DNA of 64,000 bases from Neoscytalidium dimidiatum (Eukaryota > Ascomycota > Dothideomycetes > Botryosphaeriales > Botryosphaeriaceae): positions 806,001 to 870,000 of the forward strand of contig CM074698.1 of NCBI GenBank assembly GCA_037367355.1, given 5' to 3'. The stretch's first letter is position 1; each line of letters begins with the position of its first letter. Below the pieces are notes generated by a model. The model ran no database searches, was not told where the DNA came from, and worked only from the letters and a program-made list of their open reading frames with translations. The position numbers were made by a program, and so were the translations under genes. Positions 21,811-33,364 of this stretch are shown in pieces.

Positions 21811-24800
21811 AAAAAAAAAAAGGCAGTCTTTTGATCACCATGCTCCCAGTGAACCAGTATTAGAGCTTGGATTCGAGACCCAGGCCTCTTTTCTTTGGAC
21901 TGAAAAACAAAAAATGTAGAGGAGGTTGTAATGCGTAATGCGGGTTTTCACTTAGGTTGGGGGAAGCGCCTCTTTTTCTGACCTGTACATTCCCGACTGG
22001 GGTCCTTTTCTGAACGCTTTTGCATGGCTGAGATTTTAAGGAGGGATGGATTAGTCGGTTGGTTGTCTTGTTTTACTACTAGGTATTGTTTCTCGTTCGG
22101 GTCCCAGACGCACGTTTGTCTGGCTCGGCTGCTACATACTGCTCTCTCTTATCTCTCCGCACCGTAGCTAATACTCATACCTCCCTCGCGCACGAGGCGA
22201 GTTCGAAAAGCTTTCACCTTCTCTCCCTCTCCTCCGCTCCTCGAATCTTCTCTTTTTCCTTGTCTGCTTTGCCGCCCTCTGGAATGCGGGTCTCCGTTGC
22301 CACGGCGATGCCGCGCCGTTGGTCGCCCCCTTCGGCCGCCCTTTACCCAACCCAACAGCCCAGCCCAGCCGGAATCTACCAGTCACTGGCTTCATAAGAA
22401 TCACCTACTTTTAAGACGGCCCCATCTTCCCCTCCGGTCTTTGTGTGTACTGAGAAGTCAACATCACCCTGAAACATACTTTCCCCCCAACCCCCAAATC
22501 GCCTGGAGTGGTCTTCACTCGCAAATCCGAGTGCTCTCGTTTTTTTTTTTTTTTTCTCTTTACGTACTTAAACGGCCCGGGAGACCGGTCCTCCTCCGGC
22601 GTTCCACAGCCGGGTGCGTGTGTGTCTCGTCCCTTGTGTTACCGGGTGTCCTGCGGAATGCGTGGTGGGTTGGTGTAACGTTCGGGACAGAGGGTTCGGG
22701 TGTCGAGTACCCTTTTTTTTTTTGCTCGTGGGTAAAGTGGGCGGCGTTTCGTGTTCTGTGGAACAACGGGTTGGTGGGCGACTTGGCGTTTGCTCTTCCC
22801 AAGGGAAGGATGTATAAAGGTCGATTTGATGGAGGGGTTTTCTTTTTAGTTGTATTTTAGAGATGGAAGTTAGTGCTTGTTCCCGATCATTGCCGGCGTG
22901 CTCTTGGGCTCTCTCGTACGCACCTGCCGGTTCCCTTGGGCTTGGATGTATGGCTCTGGTTCGGGGGTTCGGGACCGTGGTTGGCGATGATGGCGGGGGT
23001 TTCTGGTGGGACGCATGGTGCTCTCAGGGTCTAGCCGGTGGGTTGCGGCGGTTTCCCACTAGTAACCTGTAGAGAACAGTCTCTGGTTCCACAACTTCCT
23101 GGAAGATTTGTTCAGAAAGGACAAGTCGAGCTGCTAAACGGCTCCAGAACGAGACGGTTGCGAGTTTTTCTTGTACCCTCTGTAGCATGTTTACCGTGGA
23201 AGCTCGGAGGGCATTACAAATGCATGGTTTGTGATAGTGAGTATGACGCTAAGAATTTAGCATTCTATCAGGCATGCAAACCGCTTCATTAGAGGTGTTC
23301 GGCCAAGAGTTCTACCCATTCTACCTAAAGCTTCTTGGGTGCCGTGCGCGAAGTTCCGCTCTCATTCTTCTTGTCCGGCTAGGAGTTATGACCTCACTGG
23401 TCGTTTGCCCGCCCCTGCTCTTCTTGCCCTTTCCTTTTCTCTTTACTTTTCCTTGGCTCTTTTGGTGAAATTTCGGCTACGCAGCGGGGGTAATATCAAT
23501 AAGTTTAATTCCTGAGCCCTGGGTTTAGCTATGCTCCAGTGCCGGTCCACATCACTTTAGCGTGGAAATCGGTAGCATCGTTATACCGTCATTTCCATTA
23601 ACTTGAAGATTGATGCTAATGCGCAGTCATCGACACCACGGCACCTTTAGTTGTCTTAATCGAATCCTGTCTCCCAACGTTGAGCAGGACTACAAGAACA
23701 GACCATCCATAGCATTGAAACCAAGTCCACTTGAAACAAAAACCAAAGAAGAGCTTTGATGCCGTTTGAGAGATCCTCCCACACCTCAAGCGCAACAGGA
23801 TCGAGTTCATTCGGCATGCGTCTTTAGCTCATCTGTCAAGAGCTGAAAACTACATAACCAGAAATTGCAGACCACTTTGACACGCACGTTTATGCTACGA
23901 CCCACATTTTGCGCTGTGTAATTCGTGAGAATCTGGAACCATAAAAGTGGTATATTATTGTAGGTAAACGTCATAATCGGTCTTCTTCTTTGAATTTCCA
24001 TTGACCAGGCTCACAAGCAGCGTAAATAATTTGGGCCACCAATGGCAGTCTGGGCGAATGGACTCTTCACGCAAAGACAAATCGGATATCATTTAGTACA
24101 CCTTGATGGAAAGCTTTCTCGAGGCGATGGACGGGACAGATCAGACTTGAGATAGCAACGAGGAAATATGCTGTTCTTTTCAGAGGTAAATTTACTCTGT
24201 ATGCATCTAAATTCCACTATCAGTACTTATGGAGGGCGTGATTTTCTCGTTGCTATCTCTCGTTCGCCCCAAAACATCCGGCCTGATACTTCCCCAGAAT
24301 CACCATTTCCCAAACCTGACCCTTCCCTGTACGTTGCGTATACTGGTGTTTATTTTCTTTTTTCCCCAAAAGTCACTTGTCAACGGATACACTGGCTCAT
24401 ACACAGTCATGGCGAATAAGTTATAAAGCATAGAGCCCGGTCGTGCTTTCTTGTATACAATGTCTCTTGCACAAGTGTTCAGCGAGACACGCACCACAGA
24501 CCTTATGGGAGCGGCTGGCAAGATATATTTGTCAGTACATACTCATCTCTCTGCTCAGCACTCTAGAATATCAAAATCAGTGGGCATTTCGTCTGCGTGA
24601 TATTACAGTAGCCACTGCCGATCCCTAGTGGTGGCCCCCCATGTAGGATGCCTGCCGCAGTCTTGAGCACAACAAGTGCATCTAGTTTTGCAACACATGT
24701 TTGGCGTATGATTATGGTTCATGGCGGAGGAGATGATAAGCGCCTTCGAGATAATACATTGAAGGAGGATTTTGAATTAATGAGAACCTGATGACAGCTC

Positions 24801-27800
24801 TGCATCGGTTCGAGTTCCGCAGCTCCATTCTTCGGCTATTCACTGGGTATCTTGCTAGATAATAAGTAGCGTCTAGATATCAGTACACAGTCTTCTCTGC
24901 GGCTTAGGCAAAATGAGTTGCGAGTGTCTAAGATCCTATTACTTCGACTGGAGGCGCTCATCGGTTTTGTCGAGGTTAGACAATCTCCAACACTTCGAAA
25001 ATCTATATGAGTTCGATGATGCCAGTCAGCAGTTCTAGAGCGATGAAGCTCTATAAGAAGGATCGCCCTTGTAGAGTAGCCTTTGTTAGTTATGAGATGA
25101 CTCGAACCTCCATTGTGCCGTCCGCCGGATTGAAAATGTAACCTAATTGCAACACATGGCCCGCTGTATGGGATTTGAAGATTAACACCCCTACCTAACT
25201 CCGTCGCTGTGAAAACTTGAAGATTACTGTAGTCTAATGGCAAATATATACAAATTTACGGAGAATTGAAACAGCGTCTTTGTGCCTCCAGCTATCGCCG
25301 AAACTTAATGTTGAGCTTTACGAAAGCCCTTGGAGAGGCGTTGGCAGAGAGCAATGAAAGAAGCAATACGGCAGCTCAGAATAAAACATGAATAATATAT
25401 TTCATAATTGGTTTAATGTCTATTTGAGCGGCATAGAATTATTTATTAAAAACTGAGTTGAGCACATGTAAAAGAAGAACGAGGTCTGGATCAGTGATCA
25501 TTATCTCTTCACTACCATAAAGCGCGAGTCTACATCGTTGATAGAATTACTACAGAACCATTGCCATTTCTGAAAGATACGAAGACGTTAGAGAAAAACA
25601 CCTGGTTTGGCTATGGTTTTGTTCAAGCAAACCGCTAAGCGTCTCCAAAAGTTGTGGGGAGCGGACATCGAATGTACTTTATGAGCTACAAATATAGCTC
25701 ATAAATATTAGTGGTAGCAGAGGCATTATAATTCTTACGCCAGAAGGAAGGGAAGAAACATAAACAATAGAACAGAAAGATACAGGTCAGGTTTCAAGAG
25801 GCTTTGCGATTTCATTCCCTCGGATAGCTTTCCTTGCATATGATACCCGTTCTTTCTCAACCGATGGACTGGAGTATATAAATGAGTGATATGCAAAGGA
25901 TTTGCCTGAAGACATGGATTCATAAGCCGTTCGTAAGGCACTCGCCAATCTTCAAAGTTGAGCTGTTTGAGATAAGATAGGATTCTTCCACTGCCTGGTA
26001 TCATCAACCGCCACTGAGACCTTCCTTTCATAGATCATTTGCTTCTCAGTTGCAACACTTTTTTTTTTGTCCAACGGGAAGAGTTTAGTACTTCACCCGA
26101 GCTTCCCGAGGTCATATGTATGGGCAGAACCTTCTCCCTGTACATGTTGCCAGTCAGACTGATCAATACAATGCACAACCGAAGTGTCTGCTCGGAAAGA
26201 TTCCTTCAGAATCAGCTCACCTCGTACTCAGCGTCTCTATTTCAAACCACATGCCCTTTAAACCCTGACATTCCTAGCCTTGAATCGATAACGCTAGACA
26301 GCCACCCGTACCAAACCGCGCGGCCTCGAAACATCACCCGCACACCTGGGGCGAGACAGCGAGGGCTCCGCCTCCACATCCGCGCCACCGCAGACCCTTT
26401 TCCAACCATCCGACCAAGCTCGGCCGTCTCTAAACTCCGGCCGAAGAGCCCGCGCGGATACGTCTAAGCTGTTTCACTTCATCACGGCCAGCGCGGCTGT
26501 GCCAAGGCGCGGTTCGAGTGTTAGCATGACCAGGCCGTCCGTCCCCCCCCCCGCTCCTCAGGGTCTTCGCATCCCTGAAAGCCAAACATAGCAAGAAAAA
26601 AGTCGTAGCCGGTGAAAATGCGCCAGCGGCAACGACATTCTTGCGGTATCTGTGCATGCAAAGCAAAACGATTTGGGGATGGTCCCGAGCCCTTGATAAA
26701 TTGACTTTCCGCCCTCCCACCGAACTACGCACCACCGCCGGGTGGCTGGACATTGCACGCGAGCGGGATTCGAGTCGTGAGAAGCGCGAAATTTGGTCGT
26801 GGGATCTCTGGAATCACGCATATGCACGACGATCTCGCAGTCCGGATGACTGGCCGACAGCGCTTGCATGAGTAGAGGAGGGAGAAAGTGGTGTGGTGTA
26901 ACCCGCTGCTTCGGGTGCCTGTCTTCTTTTGCGCACCAATTGACCATCCAGAGATAAGATCAACGACAGGGGCCAAGATTGCGCAAATGAGTCCCCATGA
27001 TGCCTTCCTTTGCCTTTTAACCCGTCTGGGCGCTGTCGCCAGCTCGTACCATCTTGTCACCAGGGTGTCGACAGTGTCGATCGGGATATCATGAGAGATA
27101 TGGGAGCGCGTGGTCTGTTCAATGCTTGTACGACGTGCAGTGTGGAGGGGAAGATAGAGATCAGTTGCGTAGTGCTCTGACAAGCAGGGGCCTTTCTGTT
27201 TCGAAGGACTGGGTGCATACCTGGTAGCGCACGCTCGGTAATTTGGCATCTCTTCCACCCGCCGTCCGTCATCGGAGGCGAAAGTGAAATGCTGGACGCC
27301 TGGGCCGGGTAGGTGATGCATGCGAGCAAGCAAGCAAGCGGTCCTCAAGCGGCCGTCGTCGCCGCCGTCTGCCGCCAATTCCACCCGCTTCCGCGGCTGC
27401 CGGAGGCCTTGTCGAGAGCGGTCGACGCAGGGTGTGTGGGGGAGCGTTTGCTCGGAAACAAGTCCCTCCCGAGCACAGCACCCATCCAACACAGCCGTTG
27501 CGCAGCCACCATCAGTTCTGACAGTCAGCAGTAATTGATCATCGTAGGGAGGTGACGCTGGCAACGCTCTCGGAGCCGGCCGCGACAGTGATCGAATATT
27601 CACACGAATACAGTCATTCTTCCCGGGAAGGAGTAGTCGTCAGACCCCTCACCCCGCCAAAACGCCCGTTCGCGCCTCCTCCACCTCCTCCTTCCTCGTC
27701 AGCGGCGTGCTACCTACGTGCCCACTACCACACAACGCGACGCCACCTATGCACCGGCAATTTTTTTCTCACCCGCGCCAGGACCGCATGAACGCTCATC

Positions 27801-29994
27801 GCGCTGTGGCCTTGCAGAAGACCATCTGCAGCACAACAGCCGACGGCCTTGCGGATGGCGAGGGGTCCAAGAAATCCCCGTCCGTGTCATGCACCACAAC
27901 GGTATTCCTTGGCAAAAAGCACAACGAGGCAATCAATCAAATGAATCAATCCCGTCCGTACGTATCTTCAGGCCGACTGTACGAAACAACAGTCCAGAGC
28001 CTTGTGGGGCAAGCAAGAGAAACAAAAAAACGTCCGTTCCGTGCGCCAAGGCCACCCGGCCTTTTGAACCCGCTACTGCAGCACTACCATCTGTACGGCC
28101 CCCTGCCAGCGCCGCCGTCCGTCCCCTTTCCCTTTCCACACCTCCCTTTCCTTCCCAATTGGTTTCGCACTTCGGCCCTCCGGGGCCCTCGACTCGCCTC
28201 CACTTCGGTGGCGACGACCGAAACTGCTGCCTACCTCCCCGTCTCCCCCCCGCTCCACACCTCCCCGATATCCTACGTAGTCCTTAAGAAATGTACATAA
28301 GGCCAAAAATAAAAAGTGTTTGCTTGAATGCACTAAGATAAAGAATCCCTTGGCTTTCTCCTACACCGCAAGCAGAACGACCTGCATTAGTTGCAGCACG
28401 ACCCCCCTCCCATCTTCCCGCCCCAATTTCTTCCCCCTCCCCGGCGGACATATCTTCGGGGAAAGAAAGGCTGCCTACCACACAACCCTTCCACTCCTCC
28501 TAAACGCCACACACACGCCACCACCCCTGCGACCATGTGGCATTAGTATTGCCTTCTCGTTCAAACGCTGTGCAAAGGATCCGAAAGCGCGCGCACCTGC
28601 ACAACCTCCCACGCCACGAACCAAAAAAACAATAATAAAAATAATAAAAATAAAACAACCGAAAGTTCCGTGCACTTCGCACGTCTTCGAAGTGAGCGCG
28701 CACAGGAGCATGCATCATAGTCGGACCTGGGAGGCCCGGCATGAGGATCGACGACGTCGACGGGAAGGCACAGCGGAGGACGGTAATGTTCTAGAACCCT
28801 GGGGAACGCGACGGGCCGGTGCTACTAACCAGTACTCACACACGGCCACTCTCCCAGCAATCAAACTTTCCGAGCGTGCGCAAGAGAGACAGTTCGTAAC
28901 CCTGCATGCGCGCACGCATGCCGAACGAAGCAAGGTTGCACGGCGGCAGATGCGTGAGACACCGGAATTATTCTCCTTGCGAGGGAGGGAGAAAGACATG
29001 GCGAATCTTCATTCTGGATGAGAAGAGAAGCGAGAGAGAGTGTGTGTGCGTGAGATGGCAGTAGAACCCTGGGTCGCAGACACCAAGCGCGTAATTTCCC
29101 TTCCGTTCCCTTCCTTTCCTCTCTGCTGCTGCCGTAAGCCGCGGCAAGTGCGGGAAATGGAACCCTTCCCTCCACCACCCATCGGTTCCTCTCCATCTGC
29201 CAGAAGACGATGGCTCCCCTCCCCCTCCAAAAAATGAGTGATGACGATAATGACATCATTGTTGTACAAGATTTTGTGTGCGTATCCAGAACGCAATAAT
29301 CCGAAATCCAGAAAACCAATCCCGTGACCAGCCACATGCAATCGACAGCCGAAACCCATCTGCTGTCCCCATAACCCCATTTCTATGCGTAAAAGCTCTC
29401 CTCGTGAATGCTGTCTTTTTCTGAGCCCCTTTTTTCTTCCATAAATGATAAAATAATAATAATACAATTGAAGAACGAGACACTGTAAGCCGCCCGATGC
29501 TCTGAATACGATCGCGAGAGGTGGATAAAAAAGACAGAATGCTGGTTGTACCCCGGAACGGAAAGCAACAGCAGAAACGCCGAGGCCCATCTGTACAAAA
29601 GAGAAAAATCTGCGTCCTGTCTTCAAGGACCGATTGTGCAAAAGGAGAAAAAAAAAAAAAGGCCGAGACATAATGTGAGACCGACCTTCCTCTTTGTGAT
29701 GATAGTCAATCACAGCGAAGCCAGTTTTTCCGGTCTACGTGATGAGGGTGGTTCGACATTATGCAGGTTGCGCATGCGCGTAAGGAGAAGAAGTGAAAAA
29801 AAAAAGAAATCTCTAGAGCCGCCCTTTCCGCTCTTTCTGAGTAAACACCGGACGATCTTCGATGATGATGGTGATGAGAATAGTACAGAGTGCTACGGTT
29901 GGTTGGTCGGTCGGTCGGCTATGGGTGTGAGGATGCAATCCGTAGCACGTGGGTATATGCGGGTGCGTTTATGTGATGCAGGGGGGATGATTGG
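21811..29994. other. Large gene-free region (about 8.2 kb)
   Basis: No supported gene. 21811-22860 is the CFEM-like 3' region plus C/T-rich DNA. About 23050-26300 is visibly less GC-rich with no long frames. 26300-29990 is GC-richer, with C/T-rich tracts and an A/T-rich run near 28620-28655. The longest frames (minus 26725-27603, 292 codons; plus 28320-29021; minus 29009-29713) are rich in Arg/Cys/Ser/His and have no recognisable motif. The right end includes the 3' UTR of the minus-strand SIW14 gene. Confidence 0.6.
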
Positions 29995-31028
29995 CTATGC
30001 CGGTTGGCGCGGTGACTGTGTGCGTGAGGGTAGCGGCGAGCGCGGCTCGTCTTCAGGAATCCAGCCCTGGAATCTGGCCATCCAAAGGAGAGCCCTTTCG
30101 TCGAACTCATCCATGAACTGCTCGTCCAGAGCGCGGGCCTTTTCTGCCGCGTACGTGTGGTATTCTTCCTTGATCTGTTGGAGATTCTTTCCGAGGACTT
30201 TCCCCATACATGCTACAACGCAGCCAGTGCGATGCTAGAGACTCGTTAGTCCACCTTCTATCCAACTTGCTTGCCTAAGAAGAGAAAGTTGTTCGGGGTA
30301 TGTGCCTACCTTTCCTTTGTTGCAGTGGATAAGCAGAGGATAGTTGCTCCGATCCAGAACGACCATGAGAGCCTGCGCCATGGCTTCCGGCGTTATGCAA
30401 ACATGCCCCTTGTTTGCCGGAATGTGGACCCGATAGTGGCGAATGCCATTCTCAGCCATGAACCTGACGTATGGTTCAGGGCATTCCTCCTTGACAAGAG
30501 TGCTAAATATGAGTCAGTCCTGCTTGACATTGAGCGCGCAACGAGGGGGTGCGAATGCTTACAGTATGCTCTTCAACTTCAGCATCCGCAGATAGCTGTA
30601 GTTCTCCTCCTTGGGATAGCTGCTTCGGTAGATCTTGCCGTCAACGACCGTTCCGAAGTTCTCCGGCGGCGTGAAGCGCGTCAGTCGCGCGGGGGCCCTG
30701 TCCTCGAAGCTCGAGCGCCTCGAAGACAGCGCTGTCGAGCTGGCAGTCGTCGCGGACGAGCTGAGGGCTGTGACTAGGAGCACGGGAGTCAGAGGGCGTG
30801 CGCGCCACAATAGAGCACGGAGCATTTACCTCCTTCCGCCTGGGCCGGCTCGTCGCCGTCGATCACTCCAACGTCCTTCTCCTTCGTCTCCTGCGAAAGG
30901 CGGGATTGCGAGCCTTTCAGGGTGGGCGGAGCGTATCCCCTGAGGACGGGTGCCGCAGCCATGTCGGTGCCCTCGGTGAGGGTATCCACCCGGTGGGGTT
31001 TGTGGGAGTCGTCTACTACGTTGTACAT
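29995..31028 (-). CDS. SIW14: SIW14-type atypical dual-specificity phosphatase
   Basis: PFA-DSP family phosphatase; yeast Siw14 removes the 5-beta phosphate of inositol pyrophosphates. Exons on the minus strand: 31028-30830, 30773-30563, 30502-30310, 30234-29995, giving 280 aa (yeast 281). Introns: 30774-30829, 30503-30562, 30235-30309. The core begins PPENFGTVVDGKIYRSSYP and contains LTLVKEECPEPY and the P-loop HCNKGKHRTGC, with Cys197 and Arg203 forming CX5R and split by the last intron after GK. The C-terminal helix region ALDEQFMDEFDERALL follows. The Met at 31028 gives the family length, but its frame stays open upstream to a TGA near 31317. A second possible start at 31355 (ccaccATGGCT context) could be joined by a small intron (finding below). 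The first 60-70 residues are not conserved. The family call is firm, the N-terminus less so. Confidence 0.93.
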
Positions 31029-32119
31029 GTGGGATTCGGGAACTGGATGGGAGCACGCCAGGTTAAGCTGGTAGGAAGAGATGCCGGCTGATGGGGAGAC
31101 TGGTGCCGTGGGAGTCGCGTGAGTGCGTGTTGGCAGTCGCGTCAGGTCTCGGCGTTTCGATGTTGAAACTGGTCTCGTGCGGGTGGTATTCTGCCTCTGA
31201 GAGAGCCTGGGGACGTGCTTGCAGAAGATTTGAGATCTGGCGGCGCGGGACAGCAGGCAGTGCGGCGGAAGACGTTCTGCGTGGGTGTCGAAGCGGCCTC
31301 GCGGTCACCTCAGCGTGGCATTGGGGCTCAGCTGGGGCGCGGTGAGGGAAGCCATGGTGGATGTGTTGGCCAGAGCAAGCGGTGGGTCTGTTTCCTTGGG
31401 CGCGAGGCTGTCGTGGGATGAAGAACAGCGCTGGGGAGGAAAACAGGGCTCGGCGGCGGGAGTATTGCGTAGGTCAGCCGGGGATGTGCGATGGGCGTCG
31501 TTAAAAAAAGGTGGTGAGAGCTGGACGAGGGCAAGCGTACCACGGGCGGCGTGGTCAAAGAGCCCGGGCGCTGGCGCCGCCTTGGCCGATCCGCGAAACC
31601 CTTGAGCAGAGCGTTCGGTTTGTTCGGGAGGCTTCCAAGGGACGCACGCGGGCGCGGGGCGACGCAGGTGGCCAGACCGGGCGGCTTTGATCAAGGGCCG
31701 GCCATCGTGGGTTTCCTCATCTAGCTGGCACCCGCAGCGTCACAGTCGAATATTTTGTTTGCATCCCTGGCAGCCGGGGCCTGCAGCGCGAAAACAGGAC
31801 GCGGCTAACGAGTGGGCCATGACGGCGGTAGGGCGACGCGCGCCCGAGAAAGGCCGTCACGCCGTCTGCGCGCCGTCCCTGCCGCCGCCGCTGCTCTTCC
31901 CTGATTTCTGATTCACTCGCCGCCTTTCACGTGCAAGCCAGCACCCTCGATCGACGCTGTGTCCCCGGCCATCTCCGCAATCCGCTTGCCTGGAAGCGGC
32001 CGCGCTAGCAGGTATCGTGAGCGTCGTTCGACCTCCGCAACACCTTGCTGCCGCCCGCGAGTACAACAGCTGCTGCATCCGCCGCTGTCCTGCACCGCAA
32101 TTGTCCATCTACATCCATC
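31029..32119. other. Divergent promoter region, SIW14 / DUF3984-like gene
   Basis: About 1.1 kb between two head-to-head genes. It may contain a first coding exon of SIW14 near 31355-31309. It is GC-rich and otherwise shows nothing I can name. Confidence 0.55.
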
Positions 32120-33364
32120 ATGGCACAGTCTGCTGCAGAACAGCCGCGCTCCGGCGCCCGCACGCCCTCCCGCTCGTCGCGCCGCTCGCACCCCAACATC
32201 CAGCTTCTTTCCCTTGCTCCACTGAGCTCGCAGTTCCAGGAAGAAACTGCATCCACCGACATCCGCCCCCGCAGCCCCCACAGCTCCTACATCCAGCCCA
32301 AGACGGCTCCGACCACCCCAGGAATCCTCAGTCGCAGCTCCTCGCGTCATCGCAACGGCAGCCACGTCCACTACGGTCACGACAGCTACTTCACCGCCCC
32401 GCTCAGCCCAGATCGCAGCGGCATCAACAAGTCCAAGAGCGACGCCGCCCTGCACGGCGACGCCGCCGCCTACTACTACCCGCGGCACCACCACCGCAAG
32501 CACACGGCGCCGGGCTCCATCAACATCAGCAACACCGGCCGCAAGGTCACGCCGCCGCGGCACCACACGCGCGAGGCGTCGTCCGACTGGCTGTATCGGG
32601 CCGGCCTCGCGATTGCCTCGGAGACGCGCGAGTCCAAGGGCCAGTCGTGGCTGTCGCGCCGCGAGAGCAGCACCTCGCTCGTCCGCCAGCAGGACGACGG
32701 CGATGACTCGGACGACAACGCCGACGGCACCGCCCCGGGCTCCGGCCACCCTTCGCGCAGCCACAGCACCTTCTTCGCCGATGATGAGTACAGCCCCGTC
32801 ACGCCCAAGAGCAGAGGCGGCAGTCGCGCGGGCAGCGCGTTCAATAGCCGCCGGGGCAGCAGGGTCGGCAGCAGAGTCGAGCTGAGGGGTTTGACCGGGC
32901 TTACCACCAAGACGCCCAACGGTGCGTACGCTGATGAAAGTGAAGACGGGTACTTTGGCGATCAGCGCCCGTCTGATATTCCCCTCGAGCCCGACTTCGT
33001 CGAATCTGACGAAGAAGGTCTGGGTGATGAAGAAGAGGTTGCTCGACTCGCGCAGGAGCGCGGCTTCGGGCTAGGAGGGTGGATGGACCGGCTGATTGGC
33101 TGGACGCTGTTCAGCGTCGAAGAGGATGCCGAAGAAACTGACGAGGAGGAGCAAGTCACGGAACAAGAGGAGCAGAGCGATCAAGTCAAGAAGCGGCGGG
33201 AAGAAGAGCTGCAGCGAAGGCGCGAGGAGCGGGCGCGCATTCAGGCCGCCAGCAGTGCCGCGAAGGAGAAGAAGGACCTGCCACAGCCCAGTCAAGGTGA
33301 AGGCGAAGGTGGCTGGCAGGATGCCGCGTGGTTGTTTAGCGTGGCATCGAAGGTCTTACTTTAA
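32120..33364 (+). CDS. Ser-rich fungal protein resembling DUF3984 family
   Basis: Intronless, 414 aa from the ATG at 32120 (catcATGGCA context). An in-frame ATG at 32045 would add 25 residues of poor-looking sequence and is more likely leader. Function unknown. The N-terminal half is Ser/Arg-rich with short conserved-looking blocks: IQLLSLAPLSSQF, GILSRSSSR, YFTAPLSPDRSG and SSDWLYRAGLAIASETRESK. This arrangement recalls the fungal DUF3984 family from memory; a profile search would settle it. The C-terminal half is acidic (EEEVARL), then has an amphipathic segment (GLGGWMDRLIGWTLFSVEED), a highly charged probable coiled coil (about residues 340-390, EEQ/KKRREEELQRR) and ends DAAWLFSVASKVLL. 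There is no signal peptide or clear membrane helix. Ser/Arg motifs suggest phosphorylation. Confidence 0.8.
   Translation: MAQSAAEQPRSGARTPSRSSRRSHPNIQLLSLAPLSSQFQEETASTDIRPRSPHSSYIQPKTAPTTPGILSRSSSRHRNGSHVHYGHDSYFTAPLSPDRSGINKSKSDAALHGDAAAYYYPRHHHRKHTAPGSINISNTGRKVTPPRHHTREASSDWLYRAGLAIASETRESKGQSWLSRRESSTSLVRQQDDGDDSDDNADGTAPGSGHPSRSHSTFFADDEYSPVTPKSRGGSRAGSAFNSRRGSRVGSRVELRGLTGLTTKTPNGAYADESEDGYFGDQRPSDIPLEPDFVESDEEGLGDEEEVARLAQERGFGLGGWMDRLIGWTLFSVEEDAEETDEEEQVTEQEEQSDQVKKRREEELQRRREERARIQAASSAAKEKKDLPQPSQGEGEGGWQDAAWLFSVASKVLL

Noticed and set aside
24800..24822. GGTTCGAGTTCC, resembling a tRNA B box
   Set aside because: It has one extra base and no matching A box or stems upstream.
26725..27603. 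292-codon open frame on the minus strand
   Set aside because: Random-looking Arg/Cys/Ser/His-rich composition, no domain, in GC-rich DNA where long chance frames are common.
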